Positions 21,999-29,167 of a stretch of 33,401 nt of DNA are shown one piece after another. This stretch comes from Ilumatobacteraceae bacterium. GTDB lineage: Bacteria > Actinomycetota > Acidimicrobiia > Acidimicrobiales > Ilumatobacteraceae. Each line of letters begins with the position of its first letter. Position 1 is the first letter of the stretch. The notes under the pieces are model-generated. The model was not told the origin of the DNA. It did no database searches and worked only from the letters and a program-made list of their open reading frames with translations. Location: contig JANQZQ010000046.1 in assembly GCA_030728545.1 (NCBI GenBank), positions 1 through 33,401 on the forward strand, read 5' to 3'. Made by a program: the position numbers and the translations under genes.

Positions 21999-22223
21999 CT
22001 GGCAAAGAATAAAGAAGATGCAATCGTGCTGGAAGGCACGATTACCGAGTCGTTGCCCAACGCAATGTTTCGGGTGGAGCTTTCCAACGGGCGTTTCGTT
22101 TTGGCGCACATCTCGGGAAAGATGCGGGTGAATTACATCCGAATCAATCCAGGAGACCGAGTACAAGTCGAGTTGTCACCGTATGACCTCACCCGAGGTC
22201 GTATTACATTCCGTTTCAAATAA
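21999..22223 (+). CDS. infA: translation initiation factor IF-1 with apparent CTG start
   Basis: IF-1 blocks the A site during initiation. The frame beginning at CTG 21999 gives 74 residues, (M)[14 protein letters not shown] followed by the OB-fold core [20 protein letters not shown] and [18 protein letters not shown]. This is full-length and aligns from the first residue with the actinobacterial MAKKDGAIEVEG type. A later GTG at 22026 would remove the first nine conserved residues and lacks a ribosome-binding site. An upstream stop at 21966 leaves only CTG codons as starts. Either a true CTG start, perhaps sensitive to IF-3 as AUU-started infC is in Escherichia coli, or a base error of an ATG explains it. 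Confidence 0.93.
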   Translation: MAKNKEDAIVLEGTITESLPNAMFRVELSNGRFVLAHISGKMRVNYIRINPGDRVQVELSPYDLTRGRITFRFK

Positions 22224-22236
22224 GAGAGAGAACATC

Positions 22237-22350
22237 GTGAAGGTTCGGACAAGCGTCAAAAAGATGTGCGAAAAGTGCAACGTCATTCGTCGTCATGGTC
22301 GCATCATGGTGATTTGTGAAAACCCCCGCCACAAGCAGCGCCAGGGTTAA
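22237..22350 (+). CDS. rpmJ: 50S ribosomal protein L36, zinc-binding type
   Basis: A 37-residue L36, too short for most ORF callers. It starts with GTG ([20 protein letters not shown]) and has the zinc ligands Cys11, Cys14, Cys27 and His32. The end RHKQRQG is standard. The GAGAGAG sequence before the GTG serves as a ribosome-binding site. It lies between infA and rpsM as in most bacteria. Confidence 0.96.
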   Translation: MKVRTSVKKMCEKCNVIRRHGRIMVICENPRHKQRQG

Positions 22351-22364
22351 GAGAGCTTCGCATC

Positions 22365-22745
22365 ATGGCACGTATCTCCGGAGTTGACATCCCACGCGAA
22401 AAGCGCATCACCATCGCGCTCACCTACATTCACGGCATCGGTCGTCAGACCTCGGCCAAGATGTGCACCGATTTGGACATCGCTCCGAGCTCGCGCGTGC
22501 GTGACCTCACCGATTCCGAGATCAACAAGATTCGTGTCTACATCGAAAACAATTTGAAGGTCGAAGGTGACCGTCGCCGCGACGTGCAGCAAGACATCAA
22601 GCGCAAAATTGAAACAGGTTCTTACCAAGGCACCCGCCACCGCAAGGGTCTTCCCGTGCGTGGCCAGCGCACCCACACCAATGCCCGCACTCGCAAGGGC
22701 CCGAAAAAGACCGTCGCCAACAAGAAAGCCGCAGTGAGGAAGTAA
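22365..22745 (+). CDS. rpsM: 30S ribosomal protein S13
   Basis: A 126-residue S13, which forms inter-subunit bridges from the 30S head and contacts P-site tRNA with its tail. [27 protein letters not shown] and the basic [20 protein letters not shown] segment are present, with a Lys-rich C-terminus. Its stop adjoins the rpsK start directly. Confidence 0.98.
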   Translation: MARISGVDIPREKRITIALTYIHGIGRQTSAKMCTDLDIAPSSRVRDLTDSEINKIRVYIENNLKVEGDRRRDVQQDIKRKIETGSYQGTRHRKGLPVRGQRTHTNARTRKGPKKTVANKKAAVRK

Positions 22746-23231
22746 ATGTCAGACGTATCCGCAACACCCGCAACAACACCGGCACCCGCAGCTCCGGCTG
22801 CAGCCGCCACACCAGCGGCAACACCGCCAGCCGCACCAGAAGCCGCCGCTGCGCCACGCAAGTCGCGCAAGCGCGAGAAGCGCAACGTCAGCACTGGCGT
22901 GGTGCACATCAAGAGCACCTTCAACAACACCATCGTGTCCATCACCGATGCATCGGGCAATGTCATTGCCTGGGCATCGTCGGGCGGTGTTGGGTTCTCG
23001 GGTTCGCGCAAGTCCACCCCGTTTGCAGCGCAGATGGCTGCTGAAAAAGCTGGCCGTGCCGCAATGGAAATGGGTTTGCGTCGCGCCGAAGTGTTGGTGA
23101 AAGGCCCAGGCTCGGGTCGCGACACGGCGTTGCGTTCGATTCAGAACCTTGGCATCGAAGTGACCGGTATCAAAGACGTAAGCCCAGTGCCGCACAACGG
23201 CTGCCGCTTGCCGAAGAGGAAGCGTCCGTAA
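22746..23231 (+). CDS. rpsK: 30S ribosomal protein S11 with Ala/Pro-rich N-terminus
   Basis: A 161-residue S11, a platform protein at the mRNA exit. The conserved part starts near residue 46 ([20 protein letters not shown]) and ends with the [15 protein letters not shown] motif. The first 37 residues are an unusual run of Ala, Pro and Thr, then a basic patch RKSRKREKR. Most S11 proteins have about 130 residues with a short basic N-terminus, so roughly 30 residues are extra. The ATG at 22746 directly follows the rpsM stop and no other start gives a shorter, family-like N-terminus. Confidence 0.96.
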   Translation: MSDVSATPATTPAPAAPAAAATPAATPPAAPEAAAAPRKSRKREKRNVSTGVVHIKSTFNNTIVSITDASGNVIAWASSGGVGFSGSRKSTPFAAQMAAEKAGRAAMEMGLRRAEVLVKGPGSGRDTALRSIQNLGIEVTGIKDVSPVPHNGCRLPKRKRP

Positions 23232-23233
23232 CC

Positions 23234-23851
23234 ATGGCTCGTTACACAGGTCCCAAAGTTCGCATCTCGCGTCGTCTTGGCGTCAACATCTTTGAAAATG
23301 CCAAAGGCACCAAAGCCCTTGAGCGCCGGCCGTTTCCACCAGGCGCCCACGGCCGTACCCGTCGTCGCTCGAGCGATGGCGAATACCTCAGTCAGTTGCA
23401 AGAAAAGCAGAAGGCCAAATACATCTACGGTGTGCTTGAGCGTCAGTTCCGCAACATCTTTGACGAAGCCGTGCGCCGCAGTGGCCCAACTGGTGAAAAC
23501 ATCCTTCGTCTTCTTGAATTGCGTTTGGACAACGTGGTGTATCGCGCCGGCTGGGCAGCCACACGCCCGCAAGCCCGCCAATTCGTGAGCCACGGGCTTG
23601 TGAAAATCGACGGCAAACGCGTGAACATTCCTTCGTACACCCTCGCCAAGGGCGAAGTGGTGAGCCTGTCAGACAAGGCTCGCAACATGATCATCATCCA
23701 GCACAACATTGACACGCATGGTCGCACACCAGTGGCGTGGCTTGATGCGCAGGACGGTGGCAAGGCAGTTTCCGTACGCGAATTGCCGACGCGTGAACAA
23801 ATCGATGTTCCTGTCAAGGAACAACTCATCGTTGAGCTCTACTCGAAGTAA
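23234..23851 (+). CDS. rpsD: 30S ribosomal protein S4
   Basis: A 205-residue S4, the primary assembly protein of the 16S 5' domain and a partner of S5 in decoding accuracy. It is the zinc-free type, with ARYTGPKVRISRRLGVNIFE at the start and none of the N-terminal Cys ligands. The S4 domain spans about 95-155 (RLDNVVYRAGWAATRPQARQ, SHGLVKIDGKRVNIPSY). S4 is the repressor of the alpha operon in Escherichia coli. rpoA follows after 28 bases. Confidence 0.98.
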   Translation: MARYTGPKVRISRRLGVNIFENAKGTKALERRPFPPGAHGRTRRRSSDGEYLSQLQEKQKAKYIYGVLERQFRNIFDEAVRRSGPTGENILRLLELRLDNVVYRAGWAATRPQARQFVSHGLVKIDGKRVNIPSYTLAKGEVVSLSDKARNMIIIQHNIDTHGRTPVAWLDAQDGGKAVSVRELPTREQIDVPVKEQLIVELYSK

Positions 23852-23879
23852 CCCCTAACTACAGCCAGGAGATACCACC

Positions 23880-24812
23880 ATGCTTGTTATTCAGCGCCCA
23901 AGTGTTTCAGCAATCAGTGAGGCCACCGACAACCGTCAAAAGTTTTCGGTCTCACCACTCGAGCCAGGGCTCGGGCACACCATCGGCAACTCGTTGCGCC
24001 GCATGTTGCTTTCCTCAATTCCAGGTGCAGCAGTAACTTCTGTCAAGTTTGACAAGGCTCTTCATGAGTTCACCACCATCGAGGGCATCACCGAAGACGT
24101 CACCGAAATCATCCTCAACCTGAAAGACATCGTTGTGAAGAGCGATGTCGACGACGTCGTGTCGGTGCAAGTCGATGTGACCGGCCCAATCGAACTCACC
24201 GCTGGCGACATTGCGTTGCCTGCTGGGGTGGAATTCATTAACGGCAAGCAGCACATCGCCACTTTGTCGGCCAAGGGCCACCTTTCGGTGGTGCTCACCA
24301 TCGAGCGCGGCAAGGGTTATGTCGGCAGCGATCGCGACTCTGGTCGCAAGACCATCGGCGTGATTCCGGTCGACGCGTTGTTCTCGCCGGTTCGTCGCGT
24401 GACTTTCGAAGTCGAGCCAACCCGTGTGGCACAGTCAACGAACTTTGACAACCTGATTCTCGACATCGAAACCGACGGGTCGATCACACCATCTGAGGCA
24501 TTGGCATCTGCCGGCGCCACGTTGCGCAACCTGCTCGATCTCGTGGCATCACTCAGTGATGCACCAGTTGCTATCGAGCTCGGCGAGTCGACACTCAGCG
24601 GTTCGGGTTCACCTGAACTCGATATGCCAATCGAAGACTTGTTGCTCTCACAGCGTCCACACAACTGCTTGAAGCGCGCCCAGGTCAACACGATCGGTGA
24701 CCTCGTGATTCGTTCAGAAGAAGAGTTGATGGGTCTGCCGAACTTTGGCGCCCAAAGCATCAACGAAGTGAAGGCCAAGCTCGACGAGCGAGGGCTCGCA
24801 CTGCGCGTCTAA
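23880..24812 (+). CDS. rpoA: RNA polymerase alpha subunit
   Basis: A 310-residue alpha subunit. The N-terminal domain, which dimerises and starts core assembly, holds SPLEPGLGHTIGNSLRRMLL and the RGKGYV segment. The flexible linker is followed by the C-terminal domain, which binds UP elements and activators (LLSQRPHNCLKRAQVNTIGD and LPNFGAQSINEVKAKL). Length is normal for actinobacteria. CAGGAG precedes the ATG. It sits between rpsD and rplQ as usual. Confidence 0.98.
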   Translation: MLVIQRPSVSAISEATDNRQKFSVSPLEPGLGHTIGNSLRRMLLSSIPGAAVTSVKFDKALHEFTTIEGITEDVTEIILNLKDIVVKSDVDDVVSVQVDVTGPIELTAGDIALPAGVEFINGKQHIATLSAKGHLSVVLTIERGKGYVGSDRDSGRKTIGVIPVDALFSPVRRVTFEVEPTRVAQSTNFDNLILDIETDGSITPSEALASAGATLRNLLDLVASLSDAPVAIELGESTLSGSGSPELDMPIEDLLLSQRPHNCLKRAQVNTIGDLVIRSEEELMGLPNFGAQSINEVKAKLDERGLALRV

Positions 24813-24843
24813 CGCGTAGCCGACACGAAGGGAATCAAGAACG

Positions 24844-25212
24844 ATGCCACAACCACGCCGTAGTAAAAAGTTTGGTGGATCAGCCGCCCATCAACGGTTG
24901 ATGCTTGCCAACTTGGCAGCGTCACTGTTTGCTGCCGAGGGCATCGAGACCACCGAGGCCAAGGCCAAGGCCTTGCGTCCGATTGCCGAGCGTCTCATCT
25001 CTAAGGCCAAAAAAGCCCAGACGGGTGACGCAGCAGCGCTGCACAAGATCCGCCAAATTCAGGCGTATCTCAACGACAAAGAAATGACCAACAAACTCGT
25101 GAAGAACGTTGCCCCTCGCTACATGGAGCGCAACGGCGGATGCGTGCGCATCTTGAAACTTGGCGAGCGCAATGGTGACCGCGCCCCAATGGCGCGCATC
25201 GAACTGGTCTAA
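24844..25212 (+). CDS. rplQ: 50S ribosomal protein L17
   Basis: A 122-residue L17, at the tunnel exit. It begins MPQPRRSKKFGGSAAHQRLM and has the LFAAEGIETTEAKAKALRPI segment and the C-terminal MARIELV. Actinobacterial L17 often carries a long C-terminal tail; this one is short. It closes the alpha operon. A perfect 10-base palindrome GTACCGGTAC follows the stop and then truA begins. Confidence 0.97.
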   Translation: MPQPRRSKKFGGSAAHQRLMLANLAASLFAAEGIETTEAKAKALRPIAERLISKAKKAQTGDAAALHKIRQIQAYLNDKEMTNKLVKNVAPRYMERNGGCVRILKLGERNGDRAPMARIELV

Positions 25213-25235
25213 GTACCGGTACAACACAGTTCGCC

Positions 25236-26021
25236 ATGAGCGCTGCCACGCAGCGCACTGCACGGTTGGTCATTGCCTATGACGGCAGCGCGTTCCACGG
25301 GTTTGCCCCCAACCCTGATGTGTCGACTGTCGACGGTGCGTTGACCAAGGCACTCGAAACAATCACGCAAACCAAAGTGCAGTTAGTGGCCGCTGGTCGC
25401 ACCGACACAGGTGTGCATGCGCGCGGCCAAGTGGTGAGCGTGGTGTTGCCAAGTCGCACGAAGATTGACGGGCTTGCCAAGAAGATCAACTCGTTGTGTG
25501 GGCCGCAGATTGCAGTGCGCGATGCACAGTGGGTAGATGCCTCGTTTCACGCTCGGTTCTCGGCAATCTGGCGCCACTATCGATACACGATTCTCAACAC
25601 GCCGGCACCAGACCCCTTCTCGGCAACGACCGCTTGGCACGTGTATCAGCCGTTGGAGATTCGACCGATGCAGTTGGCAAGCGACGCAGTGATGGGCGAG
25701 CGCGACTTCTCGGCTTTTTGTCGCAAGCCCAGCCCCGACGATGCTGACGACAAGCGCCAGGTGACCATGGTTCGGTTCGTCATGCAAGCCGCCTGGAAGC
25801 GTCTTGATGAGCACGTCACTTTTGATGTGCGCGCCAATGCTTTTTGTCATCAGATGGTGCGTTCGTTGGTGGGAACTTTTGTTGACATCGGGTTGGGCCG
25901 TCGCCCACCGAGTGACATGATGGCGCTCATTCGTTCGGGCAGTCGTGAGGATGCGTCGCAACTAGCGCCACCACATGGCTTGTGTTTGTGGGAAGTCGGT
26001 TATCCGACGACGAGCGAGTAG
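25236..26021 (+). CDS. truA: tRNA pseudouridine(38-40) synthase TruA
   Basis: A 261-residue enzyme that isomerises uridines 38, 39 and 40 of the tRNA anticodon arm. The catalytic Asp57 lies in AAGRTDTGVHARGQV. The N-terminal RLVIAYDGSAFHGFAPN and the FHARFSAIWRHYRYTI block are typical, as is the C-terminal FCHQMVRSLVGTFVDIGLGR. The neighbour rplQ is the usual one. The ATG is 23 bases after rplQ with no strong Shine-Dalgarno sequence. The gene after it is a glycosyltransferase, not rplM. Confidence 0.97.
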   Translation: MSAATQRTARLVIAYDGSAFHGFAPNPDVSTVDGALTKALETITQTKVQLVAAGRTDTGVHARGQVVSVVLPSRTKIDGLAKKINSLCGPQIAVRDAQWVDASFHARFSAIWRHYRYTILNTPAPDPFSATTAWHVYQPLEIRPMQLASDAVMGERDFSAFCRKPSPDDADDKRQVTMVRFVMQAAWKRLDEHVTFDVRANAFCHQMVRSLVGTFVDIGLGRRPPSDMMALIRSGSREDASQLAPPHGLCLWEVGYPTTSE

Positions 26022-26027
26022 CAACCT

Positions 26028-26753
26028 GTGGTTGACAATGCGCGCCCGCCAAAAAACTTGAGCCTGGTTTCGGTTGTGGTGCCGACATATAACCGCGCGC
26101 AACTCTTGCCGCGAGCGTTGCAGTCGGCATTGAGCCAAACCCATGCCTCGCTGGAAATCATCGTGGTGGATGATGGCTCGACCGACTCAACGCGCGAGGT
26201 GGTCAGCCGCATTGCTGCGGTCGATGCACGCGTGCGCTACGTGTATCAGGCCAATCAGGGTTTGGCGAGTGCACGCAACACCGGCATTGCCACCGCGCAA
26301 GGTGACTACGTGACGTTTTTGGATTCAGACGACGAGTTTTGTGCCGACCATATTGCACTGCGTGCCGAGCACTTAGATGAGCACCCGGCAACGATGATGG
26401 TGCATGGCGGCCTTGAGGTGGTCAACGGCAGCTGGATGGTGCCCGACTATTACCGGCCAGGCGAACTGGTCGATGTGCGTGAATGTGCTGTAGGCGCGAC
26501 CTTCTTTTTTCGCCGCTCAATCGTGGCCACGGTAGGGGGGTTCGTGCACCGCACCTATGGCGAAGACACCGAGTTTTTTGAGCGGGCCACGGCACGGGTG
26601 GTGGTGGCCCGGGTGCCATGGCCGACGTATCGCTATTACCGCGATACGCCCGACAGCATCGTGACCAAAGAGCTCGGCACAGCTAACGGCACAGCCACGG
26701 GTAATGGCACAGCTAACGGCACAGCCACAGGCGGGAATCCGCCAGGACAGTAG
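26028..26753 (+). CDS. family 2 glycosyltransferase
   Basis: A 241-residue GT-A fold enzyme of glycosyltransferase family 2. VSVVVPTYNRAQLLPRAL and LEIIVVDDGSTDST form the nucleotide-binding half, DSDD at 99-102 is the metal-binding DXD-type motif, and YGEDTEFF at 177-184 holds the likely catalytic base. No membrane segment is seen, so it is probably cytosolic or peripheral. The sugar and acceptor cannot be told from sequence. The C-terminus ends with two copies of a ten-residue Gly/Thr/Ala/Asn repeat encoded by a 30-bp duplication. Start is GTG, 6 bases after truA, with no clear ribosome-binding site. It is an insertion between truA and rplM. Confidence 0.88.
   Translation: MVDNARPPKNLSLVSVVVPTYNRAQLLPRALQSALSQTHASLEIIVVDDGSTDSTREVVSRIAAVDARVRYVYQANQGLASARNTGIATAQGDYVTFLDSDDEFCADHIALRAEHLDEHPATMMVHGGLEVVNGSWMVPDYYRPGELVDVRECAVGATFFFRRSIVATVGGFVHRTYGEDTEFFERATARVVVARVPWPTYRYYRDTPDSIVTKELGTANGTATGNGTANGTATGGNPPGQ
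26676..26735 (+). repeat. 30-bp tandem duplication at the end of the glycosyltransferase gene
   Basis: Units at 26676-26705 and 26706-26735 share their first 24 bases except for one change (ACGG versus ACAG), each beginning GGCACAGCTAACGGCACAGC. Each unit contains two internal GGCACAGC copies. They encode GTANGTATGN and GTANGTATGG. Such a repeat may vary in number between strains without breaking the frame. Confidence 0.85.
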
Positions 26754-26786
26754 TCGGCACGTAATCGGCACGTGTTCGGCACGTGT
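26754..26786 (+). repeat. three 11-bp direct repeats upstream of rplM
   Basis: TCGGCACGTAA, TCGGCACGTGT and TCGGCACGTGT lie end to end immediately after the glycosyltransferase stop. The period is close to one DNA turn, so a protein bound to each would sit on the same face. The last copy touches the candidate -35 region of rplM. They could be an operator array, or an extension of the GGCAC-rich repeat that ends the preceding gene. Confidence 0.8.
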
Positions 26787-26811
26787 GACGGGCGCAAAAT
26801 GCCCGTATCCT
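26785..26811 (+). promoter_or_regulatory. candidate promoter of rplM-rpsI
   Basis: TATCCT at 26806-26811 fits the TANNNT -10 pattern and is preceded by TGCCCG. GTGACG at 26785-26790 resembles a -35 box, with a short 15-base spacer. A perfect 6-bp inverted repeat, ACGGGC at 26788-26793 and GCCCGT at 26801-26806, fills the spacer and could be an operator. Transcription would start near 26818, giving a leader of about 50 bases. Confidence 0.4.
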
Positions 26812-26870
26812 TCAATGCTCGGGTGTGTGCCGCTACCGAGGTGCGCTCGCCAGATCGAAAGGCCATAGAC

Positions 26871-27317
26871 ATGCGAACATTTTCAGCAAAGCCAAGTGAC
26901 GTGCAACGCGCCTGGCACGTGATCGATGCTGAAGGTCTCGTACTCGGCCGCATGTGCACGCAGGTCGCTGTGTTGTTGCGCGGCAAGCACAAGCCAACTT
27001 TCACCCCCAGCCTTGACACCGGTGACCATGTCATCATCATCAATGCATCCAAGGTCGTCATGACGAGTGGCAAAGCCGACGACAAGATCGTGGCTCGCCA
27101 CAGCGGTTACCCAGGTGGTATTCGCGTCGAGTCGTATGCCCATTTTCTTGACCGCAAGCCAGCTGACGCAATCACGCGCACGGTGCACGGCATGTTGCCC
27201 AAAGGCCGCCTTGGTCGTGCGATGATCAAGAAGTTGCAGGTGTACGGCGGTGCCGAGCATCCACACCTCGCCCAACAGCCCAAGCCCTTCGACATGAGCG
27301 ACGCCAAGGCGCGCTAA
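26871..27317 (+). CDS. rplM: 50S ribosomal protein L13
   Basis: A 148-residue L13, an early-assembly protein of the large subunit. The ATG at 26871 gives MRTFSAKPSDVQRAWHVIDA, the actinobacterial N-terminus, with GAAAGG 8 bases upstream. A longer reading from 26772 would cross the candidate promoter and add 33 unrelated residues. Core motifs: LGRMCTQVAVLLRGKHKPTF, HSGYPGG and VHGMLPKGRLGRAM. In Escherichia coli L13 represses its own operon. rpsI follows after 46 bases. Confidence 0.96.
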   Translation: MRTFSAKPSDVQRAWHVIDAEGLVLGRMCTQVAVLLRGKHKPTFTPSLDTGDHVIIINASKVVMTSGKADDKIVARHSGYPGGIRVESYAHFLDRKPADAITRTVHGMLPKGRLGRAMIKKLQVYGGAEHPHLAQQPKPFDMSDAKAR

Positions 27318-27363
27318 GTCGCACCACAATTAACGAACATCGCACGAGAGGAAACACATCACC

Positions 27364-27759
27364 ATGGGCTCCAAGCCACTCACCCAAACCACCGGCCGCC
27401 GCAAGAGCGCAGTGTCGCGTGTTCGTCTGCGTCCTGGCTCGGGCAAAGTGACCGTCAACGGTCGCACGTTCGCTGAATATTTCCCCACCGCAATTCACCG
27501 CAACAATGCCACCGAGGCGTTGCGCATCACCGAACAACTGCAGACCTACGACGTTGATGTCGACATCATTGGTGGTGGCATCTCTGGTCAGTCTGGTGCG
27601 ATGCGTTTGGCAGTGGCTCGTTCGCTCGTTGAGCTCGACCCAGAGTGCCGTCCGGCGTTGAAGCGTGCTGGGTTGCTGGCTCGTGACTCGCGCAAGAAGG
27701 AAAGCAAGAAGTACGGTCTGAAAAAAGCCCGCAAGGCGCCGCAGTACACCAAGCGATAA
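27364..27759 (+). CDS. rpsI: 30S ribosomal protein S9
   Basis: A 131-residue S9, whose C-terminal tail reaches the P-site anticodon. TTGRRKSAVSRVRLRPGSGK starts the conserved part, GGGISGQSGAMRLAVAR is the central block and the tail KYGLKKARKAPQYTKR ends with the invariant Lys-Arg. AGAGGAAAC precedes the ATG. It is co-transcribed with rplM. Confidence 0.98.
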   Translation: MGSKPLTQTTGRRKSAVSRVRLRPGSGKVTVNGRTFAEYFPTAIHRNNATEALRITEQLQTYDVDVDIIGGGISGQSGAMRLAVARSLVELDPECRPALKRAGLLARDSRKKESKKYGLKKARKAPQYTKR

Positions 27760-27769
27760 TTTCGCGGCT

Positions 27770-27785
27770 CGGCATCACGATGCCG
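27770..27785 (+). terminator. hairpin after rpsI
   Basis: CGGCATC (27770-27776) and GATGCCG (27779-27785) are a perfect inverted repeat with only two central bases, giving six pairs around a four-base loop. It starts 11 bases after the rpsI stop. Only two T follow, so termination would be weak; it could equally be a transcript-end stabiliser between rpsI and glmM. Confidence 0.35.
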
Positions 27786-27843
27786 TTCAGCAGTGTGTGG
27801 TGCTCCATATTGGGGCTCTGCGACGGGCAAGATGGTCATTGAC

Positions 27844-29154
27844 ATGTTGCAGTTTGGAACCGATGGCGTGCGCGGTCGCGTAGGTGTAGACCTCCACGAT
27901 GCCGATATCTCCCGGCTCGGTGCGGCAGTTGCCCGTGAATGGCCGGGCACTCAAATAGTGATTGGTCATGACGGTCGCGAAAGCGGTGCGGCCTGGTTGG
28001 CTGCGTTTGCCAGTGGTGTTGCCACGCAAGGCAATGTGGTGGTGAATGCCGGTGTGGTGCCCACGCCCGCACTTGCCTTGGCCGCACGCGACAATGCCTG
28101 TGTTGCGGTGGCGATTACGGCTTCGCACAATCTTTGGCACGACAACGGGGTCAAAGTGTTTGCCCCGGGTGGGCGAAAGTTGTCCGACGACCAGCAGCGT
28201 CGGATCGAGTTGCTGTGGCAGTCGAGTGATGCAGTGTCGACTCTTGAGCCGGTTGGCGTCAATGCGGTATCACCATACGTTGCGCAGAGTTATGTGGCAG
28301 CCCTTACCCGCGGCTTGAGCCTCGACAGTTTTGGCGGCCGTGAAATTTTGATTGATTGTGCCAACGGTGCCACCAGCACGGTGGCGTCGTCGGTGATGCA
28401 AGCACTGCAGATTCGTGCCGATATTCGTCATGCCGAGCCCAGCGGGCGCAACATCAACGACGGCTGTGGTGCCACGCATCCTCAAACACTGAGTGCCGAA
28501 TGTGCACAACGTGGTGTGATTGGCATTGCCTTCGACGGCGATGGCGACCGCTTGATTGCTGTTGATGAACAAGGCCATGTGGTTGACGGTGATTGCCTAA
28601 TTGCGCTCGCAGCGGTTGATTTGCTGGATCGTGGTGTGTTGACCCACAACACCGTGGTGGTCACGAGCATGACCAACCTTGGGTTTCATCGCGCGATGGC
28701 TGCGCGCAACATCACCGTGGTAACCACCGACGTGGGTGACCGCGCCGTGCTGGTGGCGATGGAAGCCGGCGGCTATGTGCTGGGTGGCGAACAAAGTGGG
28801 CATCTCATCCACGCTCTGCACGCCACCACGGGCGACGGTATGTTGTCGGCACTTCTGCTGCTCGACGTAGTGCGTCGTAGTGGCCGCTCGCTGTCTGACT
28901 TGGCAAGTGCTGCAATGCAACGTTTGCCGCAGGTGTTGCGCAACGTGCGAGTGAGTGTGAAGCCTTCCAATATTGAGTTGTTGTTGGCGCACGAACTGCA
29001 ACGTGAGCGAGCGTTACTTGGCGACGATGGTCGCATCGTGTTGCGTACCTCGGGCACCGAACCAGTGGTGCGCATCATGGTGGAAGCCGTGTCGATAGCC
29101 CTCGCTGACGAAGTAACCACGCGACTTGAGCAAGTCGTGCGCTCGCGCACCTAG
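27844..29154 (+). CDS. glmM: phosphoglucosamine mutase
   Basis: Converts glucosamine-6-phosphate to glucosamine-1-phosphate for UDP-GlcNAc synthesis. From ATG 27844 it has 436 residues, starting MLQFGTDGVRGRVG. The phosphorylated serine is Ser94 in TASHN, the metal loop DGDGDR is at 231-236, the sugar-binding GEQSGH at 315-320 and the phosphate-binding RTSGTEP at 401-407. After ASHN the usual Pro is Leu97. An ATG at 27832 would add four residues and cannot be excluded; neither start has a strong ribosome-binding site. The next gene is the glutamine-dependent enzyme that supplies the substrate. Confidence 0.95.
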   Translation: MLQFGTDGVRGRVGVDLHDADISRLGAAVAREWPGTQIVIGHDGRESGAAWLAAFASGVATQGNVVVNAGVVPTPALALAARDNACVAVAITASHNLWHDNGVKVFAPGGRKLSDDQQRRIELLWQSSDAVSTLEPVGVNAVSPYVAQSYVAALTRGLSLDSFGGREILIDCANGATSTVASSVMQALQIRADIRHAEPSGRNINDGCGATHPQTLSAECAQRGVIGIAFDGDGDRLIAVDEQGHVVDGDCLIALAAVDLLDRGVLTHNTVVVTSMTNLGFHRAMAARNITVVTTDVGDRAVLVAMEAGGYVLGGEQSGHLIHALHATTGDGMLSALLLLDVVRRSGRSLSDLASAAMQRLPQVLRNVRVSVKPSNIELLLAHELQRERALLGDDGRIVLRTSGTEPVVRIMVEAVSIALADEVTTRLEQVVRSRT

Positions 29155-29167
29155 GTAGAATTGGGGT

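Noticed and set aside
22026-22223. Short infA from GTG 22026
   Set aside because: It drops the conserved AKNKEDAIV start and has no ribosome-binding site, while the CTG at 21999 has an ideal one.
25213-25222. Perfect palindrome GTACCGGTAC between rplQ and truA
   Set aside because: A 10-base palindrome can arise by chance in 33 kb and no second copy or associated motif was seen. Too short for a terminator and no T-tract follows.
26772-26870. Upstream GTG start for rplM
   Set aside because: It would add 33 residues absent from L13, cross the candidate promoter and lack a ribosome-binding site. ATG at 26871 has GAAAGG and matches the family.
27793-27843. Longer glmM from 27793
   Set aside because: The added residues do not resemble GlmM N-termini, which begin a few residues before FGTDG.
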